Shown here piece by piece: positions 23,803 to 34,880 of a stretch of 64,000 nt of DNA. The position numbers and the translations under genes are program-made. Under the pieces are notes generated by a model. That model saw nothing but the letters and a program-made list of their open reading frames with translations. It was not told the DNA's origin and made no database searches. The DNA comes from Vandiemenella viatica (taxonomy: Eukaryota; Arthropoda; Insecta; Orthoptera; Morabidae), in contig JARYHS010008074.1 of NCBI GenBank assembly GCA_031002005.1, positions 13,400,924 through 13,464,923 on the forward strand, read 5' to 3'. Each line of letters begins with the position of its first letter. Position 1 is the first letter of the stretch.

Positions 23803-23961
23803 TTTGGATGCAATCTTTGATCAGAGTCTACCAACCATGCCAGTTGTGTTCATCCTGAGTCCAGGATCAGACCCAACCAGTGAGCTGATGAAGTTGGCAG
23901 ACCGCTGTGGCAGTGGGGTGGCAAGTTCAAGTACCTGTCACTTGGTCAAGGCCAGGAGCCT
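23803..23961 (+). CDS. DNAH10: Dynein heavy chain DNAH10-type, exon 5, with a frameshift
   Basis: This exon carries the start of AAA6: DAIFDQSLP, then VFILSPGSDPTSELMKLADR (the nucleotide-binding loop region), then Cys-Gly-Ser. At 23914-23917 there is a run of four G. Reading straight through gives an unrelated end. With one more base in this run the rest reads as the conserved KFKYLSLGQGQEP and meets the donor gtgagt at 23962 in phase 0, matching exon 6. The exon is therefore one base short of expectation. A homopolymer error in the assembly is the simplest explanation; a real inactivating allele or a pseudogene is possible. All other exons are clean, which argues against an old pseudogene. 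Confidence 0.88.
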
Positions 23962-24149
23962 GTGAGTATTTACTTGAATCAGTACTCATTACTTCTTAGA
24001 TCCTTATTTTAACACTAGCATTTGTCGATGCTTCACATGCAGTTTTCTTTGTGTGTGTAAAAATGCTTTATTGTTTTTGCTGTCTGGTACCAAATATTGT
24101 CATGGGGATCCAAAAGAAATTTCATAATTTCAAATAGAAAAGTTTTGTT

Positions 24150-24363
24150 ACTACACTGATTAGTAGGAACATTATGGCCACCTAATAGCCTGTATGTCTG
24201 CCATTGGCACAGATGACAGCAGTGACACATCTTGGCATGGAAGCAACAAGGCCTTGGTAGGTCACTGGATGGAGTTGGCACCATATCAGCATACACAACT
24301 CACCTAATTCCCATAAATTCCAGGAATGGGGGCGATGAGCCTTGATGCCATGTTCAATCAGAT
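24150..24363 (-). pseudogene. Tc1-like transposon, C-terminal part of transposase (split)
   Basis: On the - strand it reads DLIEHGIKAHRPHP, NLWELGELCM and LVASMPRCVTAVICANGRHT, the typical end of a Tc1-like transposase. It begins where the part at 29085-29640 stops (SPDLNPIKHICDI), so the two are halves of one gene separated by the CR1 LINE. The terminal repeat on this side is probably near ctgattagtaggaacattat (24156). Confidence 0.85.
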
Positions 24364-24365
24364 CA

Positions 24366-25212
24366 TAGAAAGTAGAGCTTAGTTACAGTTTAGCAGTCGT
24401 TGAGAACAGTAGCGTATTTTCTTGTGGTATTTGATCTTTAGTGGAGTGTAGCTTTAGTTAGTGTAATCTTTGAGTGTTTACTTTTATAGAAAGTAGTGGT
24501 TAGTTACAGTTTAGTAGTCGTTGAGAACAGTAGTGTATTTTCTTGTGGTATTGGATCTTTAGTGGTGTGTAGCTTTAGTTAGTGTAATCTTTGAGTGTTT
24601 ACTTTTATAGAAAGTAGAGCTTAGTTACAGTTTAGCAGTCGTTGAGAACAGTAGCGTATTTTCTTGTGGTATTTGATCTTTAGTGGTGTGTAGCTTTAGT
24701 TAGTGTAATCTTTGAGTGTTTACTTTTATAGAAAGTAGAGCTTAGTTACAGTTTAGCAGTCGTTGAGAACAGTAGCGTATTTTCTTGTGGTATTTGATCT
24801 TTAGTGGTGTGTAGCTTTAGTTAGTGTAATCTTTGAGTGTTTACTTTTGTAGAAAGTAAAGGTTAGTTACAGCTTAGCAGTCGTTGAGGACAGTAGCGTA
24901 TTTTCTTGTAGTATTTGATCTTTAGTGGTGTGTAGCTTTAGTTAGTGTAATATTTGAGTGTTTGCTTTTGTAGAAAGTAGAGGTTAGTTACAGTTTAGCA
25001 GTCATTGAGGACAGTAGCATATTTTCTTGTAGTATTTGATCTTTAGTGGTGTGTAGCTTTAGTTAGTGTAATCTTTGAGTGTTTACTTTTGTAGAAAGTA
25101 GAGGTTAGTCAGAGTTAAGCAATCGCTGAGTATAGTAGCGTATTTTCATTTTAAATTTGATCTTTAGTGGTGTGTAGATTTGGTTAGTGCAATCTCTAAG
25201 TGTTTATATTTT
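24366..25212 (+). repeat. Seven 121-bp tandem repeats (CR1 LINE 5' region)
   Basis: The start tagaaag recurs at 24366, 24487, 24608, 24729, 24850, 24971 and 25092, exactly 121 bp apart each time, with a diverged eighth unit from 25213. Each unit contains agttacagtttagcagtcgt and gtgtgtagctttagttagtg. The array directly precedes the CR1 first reading frame and follows the junction with the Tc1 element, so it forms the LINE's 5' region. Promoter function is inference by analogy with monomer-type LINE promoters. Confidence 0.9.
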
Positions 25213-25278
25213 GTGCGGAGTACAGGTTAGTTTGATTTTCTGTTCTTTTTTTTTCTTTTTCGCGTTTTTCAAAAGCAG

Positions 25279-26240
25279 AATGGCTAGGGACTGTGATTGC
25301 TGTGTGCAGACGCGAGCCGAGGTGGCTGATCTCCGCGCACAGCTTGCAGCTGTGTTAGCGAAAGTTACACAGCTGCCATAAAAGGTTGCAGCAGATGTAA
25401 TATTGGGGAAACTGATGTAGCCATCCCTATAACAGATTCTCCCATATCAACCATGGTACCTGCAACCCAGGCTGAAGAATTGGAGGCTGTGCATCGGTCA
25501 CCTGTCGGTGATTGGCGTATGGCCTCTAGACTCAGAAGCCGCACACGGGGGAAGTCGAACAGTCTTAATGCCAAGACACTGAACTTGTTAGACTGTCCAA
25601 CTGGTATGATATATTGTCGGAGGCTGACACAGTCCCACAATTGTCATCCTGTGAGTTGACGGCCCCCCAGCCCACTAGGTCTGAGCAAACACAGAAGGGG
25701 AATTTGGTAGTTGGGAGCTCTAATGTTAGGCGTTTATTAGAGCCCCTTAGGGAAATGGCGGATTACTCGGGGAAGAAATCCAACGTCCATTCAGTGTGTA
25801 TTCCAGATGGCCTGATCCGAGATGTGGATAGGGCATCCCGGATGCCATAGAAAGAACGGGGTGTAGCTAACTACAGATTGTGGCTCATGTCGGCACCAAT
25901 GATGCTTGTCGCCTTGGGTCGGAAGTTATCCTCTCTTCCTTCCGGCAGCTGGCTGAAAGGGTAAACTCTGTGGCCAGTGGCCTCAAGATATCGGCAGAGC
26001 TAATCATCTGTAGCATCGTAGACAGAGTTGATTGTGGACCTCTGGTTCAGATCCGTATTGAGGGGCTGAACCAGAGACTACGACATTTCTGTGGTGATAT
26101 TGGTTGCAGATTCCTCGTTCTTCGCCATAGGGTCGAGTCATGTAGGGTTCCCCTTAATAGGTCAGGTGTGCACTATACACGTGAATCGGCTACACGGGTG
26201 GCAGGGGCCATGTGGAATGCACTGGGTGGTTTTATAGGCT
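25279..26240 (+). pseudogene. CR1-type LINE first reading frame with esterase-like domain
   Basis: It begins MARDCDCCVQTRAEVADLRA, a short coiled-coil-like Cys-containing start. After frame breaks it reads LVVGSSNVRRLLEPL, then VAHVGTNDACRLGSE, RFLVLRHRV and SGVHYTRESATRVAGAMW. The GSSN, GTND and H-x-x-x spacing fits an SGNH/GDSL esterase domain, known from CR1 first proteins. A second, more diverged copy of its start is at 56.0 kb. At least two frameshifts or stops inactivate it. Confidence 0.8.
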
Positions 26241-26319
26241 GAGGGAGGAAGGCCCGAAACACAAAATACAGTTACGAGCAACCCAATCAGATGCAACACC
26301 AGAATGTAGCAGGAACATA

Positions 26320-28935
26320 AAAGAGTCACAACAGTTAAAAGTTCTCGTAATTAACTGTAGAAGTGTTTGTAACAAACAACCAGAACTTGAAAGCATTATT
26401 TTAGCACAGAAGCGGATATCATTATCGGTACAGAAAGTTGGCTAAAATCGGAAATAAGTTCCGCCGAAACTTTTAAAGATAGCATGAACATTTTTGGTAA
26501 AGACAGATTATATTCTCATGGAGGTGGAGTATTTATTGCTGTGAGTAAATTTCTCCCATGTAATGAAATACGATCTGTGAAATCATATGGATTAAACTCA
26601 ATGTTGCTGTGTTAAAACTCATCATAGGCGCCTTATGCCGTCCACCCAGTTCCGACATAGCTATCGCCGAGGAGGTAAGAAATAATGTAAACAGTATAGC
26701 TAGGCGTTTTCAAGATCATGCTATGATTCTAGGAGGCGACTTCAATCTGCCTTATATTGACTGGCGTAATTACGTTCACATTAAAGGTATAAGGCAGGTT
26801 ATGAAGTAATTCTCGATTTGTTCTCAGATAATCATCTCGAGCAGCTTTTTAAAGAACCTACGCGGTGTCATAACGGTAGCAAAAATATTTTAGATCTGCT
26901 GGTTACCAACAGGCCAGAATTATTCACCGACATTTCAACGACCACAGGTATAAGCGATCACAAAGCAGTAATTGCAACTATCAGACTAATGACCAAGCAA
27001 AAAAGGAGAAAAGGGCAGATTGTATACAGATTCAGTAAGGCCTCTAAGGAGTGTTTTAGAACCGACCTGAGGAATAATTACCATAACTTCAAGTCAACAA
27101 AGTACACCGTTGAAGAGATGTGGCAACGATTTATACAAATAGTCAGAGAAGGTATAGATCTACATATACCGAAGCGGACAATAAATGGGGAGGATGATCC
27201 ACTGTGGTTCAAATGAGAAGTCAAAAGATTACTCAAAAAACAAAGGAGGGTACATGCACGCTCAAGAAAGAAGGGGTGTCGCAGCGATTTAGAAACCGTA
27301 GCTGAGTTAAGAGGACATATTAAGAATGTAATGCGCGAGGTCTTCAACGATTTTCATTCCAACTCTCTGTCCAAGAGTCTCACAGAAAACCCAAAGAAAT
27401 TCTGGTCGTATGTATGAAAAGTCGATTGTACCAATAGCAATATTCCAGCACTAATTCGTGAAGGTTCCGAGGTTAATGAAAGCCTTGATAAGCTAACGTA
27501 CTAAATACTGTATTCAAAAATTCATTTACTGATGAAAATAAGGATAGTATTCCCATTTTCCCACGCCGTGTCGATTTGGTGATGGAATCATTACGAATAG
27601 ATATTGCAGGTATCATAAAGCAATTAGAGCTCCTGAAGTAGGGGAAAGCATCGGGCCCAGATGGAATTCAAGTAAGAGTATTTTCAGAGTATACGGTGCA
27701 AATCGGGCCATTTCTGTTTGATATATTCAGTAAATCATTAGAAGAGTGAAAAGTACCTTCAGACTGGAAAATCGCGCAAGTAACTCTGATTTTCAAGAAA
27801 GGTGATTGAAGTGATCCCGGAAACTATTGTCCCATATCTATAATATCTGTTTGTAGTAGAGTTATGGAACAAATTATATGTTCGAACATTATGAAATTTC
27901 TAGACGATAATAATTTGCTTACAACAAATCAACATGGATTTCGGAAGAAAAGATCATGTGAAACACAGCTGGCCCTATTTACACACGACGTAATTATGTA
28001 ATGAAAGTTATTGATGCAGGTTCACAAGTAGATGCAATTTTTTTAGATTTTCAGAAAGCCTTTGACTCTGTGCCACACAACCGCCTTTTAGCGAAGCTTC
28101 GAGCGTACGGTATATCGGATCAGCTTTGTGAATGGATAAAGGATTTTCTAACTGGTCGGTCGCAGTATGTCGTCGTTGAAGGAGAAAGTTCTTATAATCT
28201 AGATGTTACATCTGTGGTACCTCAAGGAAGTGTAATAGGACCACTTCTTTCTATAAACGATCTCAGAGACAAAGTGAAAAGCCTTTTTAGATTGTTTGCT
28301 GATGATGCGGTTTTTTAGATGGAAGTAAGGAATTTGACCGATTGCTTAGAAATTCAGCATGATCTGAATATTATTTTGGCATGGTGCGCTGAGTGGCAAC
28401 TTACGCTAAATTGTAAAATGTTCAAGACAATGAGCATAACTAACAAAAAGAATCCATTTGTTCGGAAATATGAGTTAAACAATTCAGTTATTGATATGGT
28501 TGATTCTATGAAATATTTGGGAGTAACAGTACAAAGGAACATGAAATGGGACTTACACATTAATTCGTTTGTAGGTAGAGCTAATTCTAGGCTGCGATTC
28601 ACAGGTCGAATCTTGAAAAATTGCAATGAACACATTTGGACTATTGTTGTGCCATCTGGGATCCGTTTCGTAAGGGTTTGATCGAAAGTATAGAGAAAGT
28701 ACAGAGAAGAGCCGCTCGATTCTTGACCGCTTGCTACAGTCCTTATGAAAGCGTCACAGAACTGATTAGTAGACTAGGCTGGCAGTCTCTGGTAGATAGA
28801 CGACGCTCGTTTCGTTTAAACTTATTGGTAAACATGTGTACTCCCACTTTCGCTCACGAGTGTAGTGAAATATTTTGTCCACCAACGTATTTGAGCCGGA
28901 ATGACAGGAAAGGTAAGATAAGATTAGAGAAATAA
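26320..28935 (+). pseudogene. CR1-type LINE second reading frame: endonuclease and reverse transcriptase
   Basis: Endonuclease pieces: LVINCRSVCNKQPELES, IIGTESWL, YSHGGGVFIAVS, MILGGDFNLPYIDWRN and ISDHKAVIATI (APE type). Reverse transcriptase pieces: LDFQKAFDSVPHNRLLAKL, VVPQGSVIGPLLSINDL and LFADDAVF, then an in-frame stop (28316) followed by MEVRNLTDCLEIQ. The tail reads KVQRRAARFLTACY and GWQSLVDRRRSFRL. About six breaks are visible. Order and motif spacing are those of a near full-length element of the CR1 group. Confidence 0.9.
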
Positions 28936-29084
28936 GGTGCCGCAATGATTCTTATATGAATTCTTTTTTCCCTCGTACCATTAAGGATTGGAATGCACAA
29001 CAAAAAGATTAGCTTTGGTGCTGAGCACCCTCTGCCACCCACAATTTTGTGAATTTGCAGAGTATATATGTAGATGTAGATGGA
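28936..29084 (+). mobile_element. CR1 LINE 3' end with GTAGAT tail
   Basis: After the coding part, the short 3' region ends tatatatgtagatgtagatg, a short microsatellite tail characteristic of CR1-group 3' ends. The sequence immediately after it is Tc1 transposase, which fixes the insertion boundary. Confidence 0.8.
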
Positions 29085-29640
29085 TATCGCAGATGTGTTT
29101 GATTGGGTTCAGATCTGGTGAGTTGAGGCCCAGCATATCAATTGAAACTTGCCACTGTGTTCCTCGAACCACTTCATCACACTCTTGGCCTTGTGACATG
29201 GCACATTATCTTGTTGAAAAATGCCACTGCCATTGTGAAACATGGTCATCATCAAGGGGTGTACGTTGTCTGCAACCAGAGTACGATATTTGTTGGCCAT
29301 AATGGAGCCTTGCACAAGCTCCACTGGACCAATGGATGCCCAAGGGAATGTTCCCCAGAACATTATTGAGCCTCTGCTTGCTTGTCTTCTTCCCACAGTA
29401 CAGGTGTCAAGAAGCTGTTCCCCTCTAAAATGTTGAATTTGCACCCTCCCATTGGAATGATGAGAAGGTATCAGGATTCATCAGATCATGCAACACTCTG
29501 CCACTGTGCCAATGTCCAGTGACGATGGTCACATGCCCATTTTTGTAATACTTACCGATGTCGTCATGTTAACATTGGCACATGGATAGCATGCTCACTG
29601 TTACTGCATGTGTCTGACTAGTAGTCATTCCTCGTCAGGT
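29085..29640 (-). pseudogene. Tc1-like transposon, main part of transposase (split)
   Basis: On the - strand it reads MQIQHFRGEQLLDTC, SIMFWGTFPWASIGPVELV (first Asp region decayed), GIFQQDNVPCHKAKSVMKWF (second Asp) and NSPDLNPIKHICDI. The Asp-Glu spacing is that of the DD34E Tc1 group, but frameshifts near the end break the frame. The reading continues at 24363 on the other side of the CR1 insertion. The outer terminal repeat was not found, so the right limit is approximate. Confidence 0.88.
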
Positions 29641-29699
29641 AACACTGTTATTGCCTGGACAGGTGTATATCGATAGTAGCTAGTTGGTGATAATTTTCT

Positions 29700-30090
29700 T
29701 GCTGATCACTGAATAATAATAAAGCAAAAAAGGAAAAACAGCAACTGATTGTGCCAAAACATACAAATTCCGTAACCTTTATGGCATGGTTACACACAAC
29801 AATAAACAACCATGAATAAAGATGGAATGGAAAACAAACTTTACTCCAAGAATTTTTTTGGTATGAACCATCCATAAGCTAATTAGTTGTAGTAATTTTT
29901 ATGGACACAATTTTGTAGTCCTAAAGACATAAAGGAACTACACACATAACTAAGTTTAGACTTGAGAACTAAGTAAGGTATCAAAAAAATTTATTTTTCA
30001 CTTTCAATTTGTCTCATCGAGTTACTTAAGAGTTCATCATCAAACTGTATTGCGGCCATTGTGATAAAGCTGCCCTGATATGGAATAAAA
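29700..30090. other. Intron 5 sequence, nothing recognised
   Basis: AT-rich sequence between the Tc1 remnant and the old PLE insertion. Confidence 0.5.
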
Positions 30091-30152
30091 AACTACCATA
30101 GATTAAATGACAAGGAAAGGGAAAATGACTCAGCACTCACCAAAGTTGTAGG

Positions 30153-30838
30153 ACATTGTAACAGGCCTCATACCTGAACTTTAAGTAGAATTGTATTTAA
30201 TGAAGAATTTGTAGTGACCTAAAGTTTGCTTGAATATGATCTGGTATGGTTGTTTTGAAATTTCTTGTAAATCAGTGTATATAGACTTTATTTTATGAAA
30301 GGAAATTATTTAAAGGCCATTTAATATGTTTAAGAAAGGCAGTGTACAAGGTAATTGCTTACATGTGTTTAATTCCAAGTATTAATGCAAGTTACGATGT
30401 CTACAGGACAATTTTCTACAGTTTAAAATGATTTCTGTAAATAATTTTGTGTTTAAATATCTTTAATTTCCATTTCTGACCATTTTGTAATAATATTAAG
30501 TGATTATGTATTCATTCTGATTGTTTTTAATATGTTTAATTGTTTGAGTAATTGTTAATGTTCGATAAATATCTGGCGGACGCTTTTGAAGAATTCCAGA
30601 AATTTCAATAGAGCCTATATAAAGAAATCAGCAGAAGCACAGATTTTAGTTTACAGTTAGTTTAGACAGATTCACTTTGGAACTACCAAAGATTGTGCCA
30701 GTAGTATCTCTGGATTGTATCTTTGCAAGTAAACAATATCACTGACATTGTTTTAAAATAAACAAAAACTGTTAAACTGAACTTTATGGTGGACTATTTA
30801 ATTAATTACTATATTAATTAAACCCACCGAAGAACATG
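30153..30838. mobile_element. LTR-like insertion in the old PLE
   Basis: The PLE tail is interrupted between caaagttgtaggacat and gacaatgtgacaagag. The insert starts tgtaacaggcctc, contains a TATA box (cctatataaagaaatc at 30617-30632) and ends near tggtggactatttaattaat and ccaccgaagaac. A possible 4-base duplication (acat) flanks it. The last 70 bp recur at 14.5 kb. It resembles a solo LTR, but I could not fix the exact ends. Confidence 0.55.
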
Positions 30839-31045
30839 ACAATGTGACAAGAGAAAAACATGTATGATGTACACTAAAATACACAATATTTTGGTTACAC
30901 CTTATTCATGTTGTAGGGATCGAGTCATGTGGTTTGAAAGGTATGCACATGCGGAAGTTTAATGTTCAACTTCAGCATGTGCATACCTCCTTAACCAGAG
31001 ACTCATTCTCTACAAGATGAAATAGGTGTAAAACCAAAATATTGG

Positions 31046-31563
31046 TTATTTTTGTGTATAAATAAGAAAAGAAAGGGAAATTAACCCACCACATACCAAA
31101 GTGGACGGATGCGATGAGAGAACACTAATGCTGACAAACAAACAACACAATATTTCGGCATATGCCTTGCTCACAAATAGAAAAAACGGGCCATTAGGCT
31201 CGGAACGTGTGCGCACACCGAACGTTACCTAATGACTAACCGTGTTGTGGTGGTGGGTGGTGGGGGGGGGGACGGATAAGGAGTAGACTATCGATATCGG
31301 TATACAATGTCTGAGATAATATATTTAATTAGTCATTAGGTAACGTTCGGTGTGCGCACACGTTCCGAGCCTAATGGCCCGTTTTTTCTATTTGTGAGCA
31401 AGGCATATGCCGAAATATTGTGTTGTTTGTTTGTCAGCATTAGTGTTCTCTCATCGCATCCGTCCACTTTGGTATGTTGTGGGTTAATTTCCCTTTCTTT
31501 TCTTATTTATATCGCCTAGAAGCCGCTTCCATTTTCCTTAGTTGCATCATTATTTTTGTGTAT
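31046..31563. mobile_element. Young inverted-pair PLE insertion with 14-bp target duplication
   Basis: The element proper is 31060-31549. Arms 31057-31239 and 31329-31511 are reverse complements over 183 bp with about one mismatch, around an 89-bp spacer. The right arm continues to the PLE 3' end (tagttgcatca). The perfect duplication TTATTTTTGTGTAT lies at 31046-31059 and 31550-31563. The arms carry the shared tail motifs, including cacaatatttcggcatatgc. High arm identity indicates a recent event. Confidence 0.88.
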
Positions 31564-31699
31564 GTCATATATGTTTTTCACTCGTCGCAGCCTTCAACTT
31601 TGGTGAGTGATGAGTCATTTTCCTTTTCCTTTTCGTGCATATTGCCTAAAGCTGTTTCCCTCCCCCCCCCCCTTAGTTTCATTACCGTAAATTAAATAT

Positions 31700-33190
31700 C
31701 ACAGTTCCATTATGCTTATTGAGGTGTTAATATATTATGTACTGCAGGGGTGGCCAACCCAAAAGATCTTGTTAGGGACAAGGCCGACTCTGGGGTGGTT
31801 ATCGGCTTGTACACCTAAACTTCAGTTCTTCCAAAATGTTACCAAAAGTTCGAGAAAAGTATTATAACCGTGAAAAACCTTGGAGAATGCTAACTGTAAT
31901 GATGAAGACGGTCGCCACTCACAGAATTAACCCCCTCGAAGAAAGGTACTAAGTTAGAAATAAAAGTTGAAGTCAGGATCACTAAAGGATATATTCTTGA
32001 AAAATTTTCACTGAGTTTACATAAAGTCACAGTTAGCAATGGCAATCAGAGTTAATCATTAAGCCGAAGATCACAAGTCATGAAACAGAACAGACCGCTC
32101 CACCCCGAAATGAAAGTAAAAGTTAAAGTTCCGGCACTGATGAACACATGTCGTCAAACTTCTACGGTTGGCAATTCCGACGGGCAGCCATGTTTGTTCC
32201 GGTCTCCCATGACCACCCGCGAGCCGGTCTCACGCAAATTCGCTAAACAATGTGCTACATGCTATCCCGACCAAGTGTTTCTACGAACTGTCACGAAACA
32301 AGCGACCGGCCTACCTTTATCAGAAATGACCTACTGACCTAAACAGCAGGCTATCTAGATAAAATTTTGTTAACAGAGAACTTTCAGAAAGTCACAAGAG
32401 CTAGAGCGTACTAAAACAAGTGTGGTGATGTGGTTGGTTTTGTTTTCAGAGCTTCCAGACCGGTGTAAATGATTTTTGAAAGTTGGTTAATCGGAAAGCT
32501 CAATGACTTTAGTACTGCCGAACGTCACATCCGGAATATGAATTTGCTAAAGTTTAAAGTATCCAGTTTATACTATGTTTTAAGTGTTCCCCAGCTTCTG
32601 CTGAGTTAAGTGGTGTAAAATTTCTAAAATTTGGTAGTTTACCGGCATTACTCAATTTTATCCACTTTTTATTTACAGCTTATTTCTGCCTGAGACTATT
32701 TTTAAAACGTACCTTTATTTAATTTAAGTGCTTTAGAAAAGTTTTTAGTTCATGAAATATGTTCTCCAGATTGAAATTCAAATTACAAGTTGGTTTCTAC
32801 GACGTCACAGGATAACGAATTTTCATTTATTTATATCTTCTGATTATTAGTTGGTGGCTATTAGAAACTTAAAGAATATTAGTCTACCGGTTATTTAGTT
32901 TGTTTAAATCTACTTTTGAGGCTCTGAAATTACTTAGATGTGCTGGAATTTATTATTGAAATTTACACATGATGTGATGCTTTAAAAATCATATTTACTG
33001 CTTCAAATCTGTCGGAAACTGCGAGTTATTAGTGAATTTAATATCAAATGGTGAAATTATTACTATACCAGTGCTTTACAGTGGTCAATTATGTGGAATA
33101 TTAGTGCTGTGGTTGTTTAACCAAACCTTGTTTACTTTACTTCAGAATTATTAAGGATTACGCTCATCTCGGTAAGTTTACAGTTTATAT
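31700..33190. other. Intron 5 sequence, nothing firmly recognised
   Basis: Starts with caggggtggccaaccc, reminiscent of a hAT end, but no partner end or target duplication was found. The stretch 32080-32340 is somewhat GC-richer without a family match. The rest is AT-rich. Confidence 0.4.
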
Positions 33191-33194
33191 TTTA

Positions 33195-34330
33195 TTAGAA
33201 ACTTCTTATTACTCTACGTACATGACTTTTTCAAAAATCTTTGAGAATCTGGGGAGTAATGAAATGGGATGATAGTTATATTCACGTGTTGCTTCTTCTT
33301 TTTTAAATAACGGTTTTACAACTTCATACAGGTATTTTAGTCAATTTGGAAACATACCTTGCATTAAAAATTCATTACAAATGTGGGTAAGTATATGATT
33401 GATACATCTTTTCAGTAATTTACTTGAAACAGTCATAGCTGGAAGAATTTTTAGGTTTTAATTGTTTTATGAGTTTATTTATTTCTGAGACTGTTACTGG
33501 TGGCAATTGCATCTCCACAAATCTATTTGGGAAAGTAGTCTGAAGAAACCTTAGGGTACTATGTGGGGATTGCTTTTCTATGCCTAATTTCTCTACAACT
33601 GAAGTAAAATGTTTGTTAAATATTTCACAAACTTCCCCTATTTCACTATGCACGGATCAATTTTGTTCCATTTTAATGTCTTTTGAGTGATTTACAGATT
33701 TTCATTTTTTATTATATTCCATAATACAGTTTTTATTTTATTGCCTGAATTCTCTATTTTCTCCGATATATACCTGTTCTTGACCTTTCTTATTACATTT
33801 CTTAGTATTTTAGAATAAAGTTTATATTGACTTTTAGTGTATAGTTATCTGATTCTCTTACTTGTAAGTGAAGGTCCCTTTTTGTTTAACCAGGCACTCT
33901 AATACCCTTTTTTATCCATCCTTACCCAATTCAATGTTTGGAGTGTTGACAACTTTCCTTTTTTTGAAACTTCCTTCGAAAAGTGTTAGAAATATATTAA
34001 GAAAGGAATCAAATTTTGCATTAACACCCTGTGCAGTGTACACTTCTGACCAGCGTTCATTATTTAAGGAATCTATGAAATGTTTTATATTGTTTTCATT
34101 AATATTTCTTCTATATTCTTTATATGTTTAACAGTGTTTCTGGACTTGATACATAACAGATGGCCATCATGATATGAGATACCATTTATTACTGGGAGGT
34201 TGTTGTAATTACTGTACTGAGAAATATCCAGAAAAAAAATTAACACTGCAGTCCTGTTATTATTTTGTATTCTTGTAGGGAAATTTAGAAGTACTGTTAA
34301 GTTAAAAGACAACATCAAGCCTTTTTTGAG
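33195..34330 (-). pseudogene. Jockey/CR1-group LINE fragment: endonuclease end to start of RT
   Basis: On the - strand: [19 protein letters not shown] and LPVINGISYHDGHLLCI (end of APE endonuclease), EICEVFNKHF-type linker, PPVTVSEINKLIKQLKPKNS, then the RT start including KIFEKVMYV-like and GNYxPI strings shared with 22.4 kb. It ends about 80 bp before the exon 6 acceptor, antisense to the gene. Stops and shifts make it dead. Confidence 0.82.
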
Positions 34331-34409
34331 GCCAATATATATATATGTATATAGCAATGGAAAACTGCTTTTCACCTGTTCAGTTGCTTTAGACGTAGCT
34401 TTGTTTCAG

Positions 34410-34611
34410 GCTGCTCTATCTTTGTTGGAGACAGCAATTTCCCGTGGTCAGTGGCTGATGCTTCAAAATTGCCACTTGCTGGTGCCCTTTCTGCGGGATT
34501 TGGAGAAGGTCCTGGATACAATGGTCCATCCACATCCTGATTTTCGTCTGTGGTTAACTACTGATCCAACACCTACCTTTCCTGTTGGCATGTTACAGCG
34601 TTCTCTCAAAG
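34410..34611 (+). CDS. DNAH10: Dynein heavy chain DNAH10-type, exon 6 (AAA6)
   Basis: This exon encodes 67 residues of AAA6. It begins [20 protein letters not shown] and continues [13 protein letters not shown] and [12 protein letters not shown], the hallmark AAA6 motifs of dynein heavy chains. The acceptor is ttgtttcag; the donor is gtatat at 34612, leaving one base (g) of a Val codon. An antisense LINE fragment lies immediately upstream, ending about 80 bp before the acceptor. No breaks are seen. Confidence 0.95.
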
Positions 34612-34809
34612 GTATATTCAGTGTAATTGATTTTTCAGTGTAGGTGAGTAGAATATATAATTGCTTGGATTCTACCTCAGGCATGAAGCCATATTTATGA
34701 GAAATTTACAGCACTAAGATTAATCTATTTTAGACCTAGAATTTATGAGGCACAACTGTTGGGATGGTGAGGGGATACTACATATATTGAATATCTTTCT
34801 AAAAGTTGT

Positions 34810-34880
34810 ATGGAAAAGAAAGGTAAAATATACCCACCACTCACCAAAGTTGAAGGGCAGGAACAATGTTTCAAGCTATG
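34810..34880 (-). mobile_element. Truncated PLE 3' tail
   Basis: The string aaaatatacccaccactcac and then caaagttgaagggcag matches the start of the PLE tails at 47.9 kb. The sequence diverges after 34880. Confidence 0.55.

Larger units (their letters stand above)
30107..31682. mobile_element. Old PLE insertion made of two inverted tails, with later insertions
   Basis: A - strand tail (30107-30152 and 30839-30965) and a + strand tail (30970-31046 and 31564-31682) are inverted copies, meeting at ggtatgcacatgcggaagtt / aacttcagcatgtgcatacc. The + tail ends ttagtttcat, as in the younger copy (cttagttgcatca). Flanks taccatagattaaat (30092-30106) and taccgtaaattaaat (31683-31697) match at 13 of 15 positions and look like the target duplication. 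An LTR-like sequence and a younger PLE are inserted in it. Confidence 0.8.

Noticed and set aside
24366..25212. CRISPR-like or satellite array
   Set aside because: Units are 121 bp without spacers and lie exactly between a LINE insertion junction and the LINE coding start.
31745..31760. hAT terminal repeat (caggggtggccaaccc)
   Set aside because: No inverted partner and no 8-bp duplication were found downstream.
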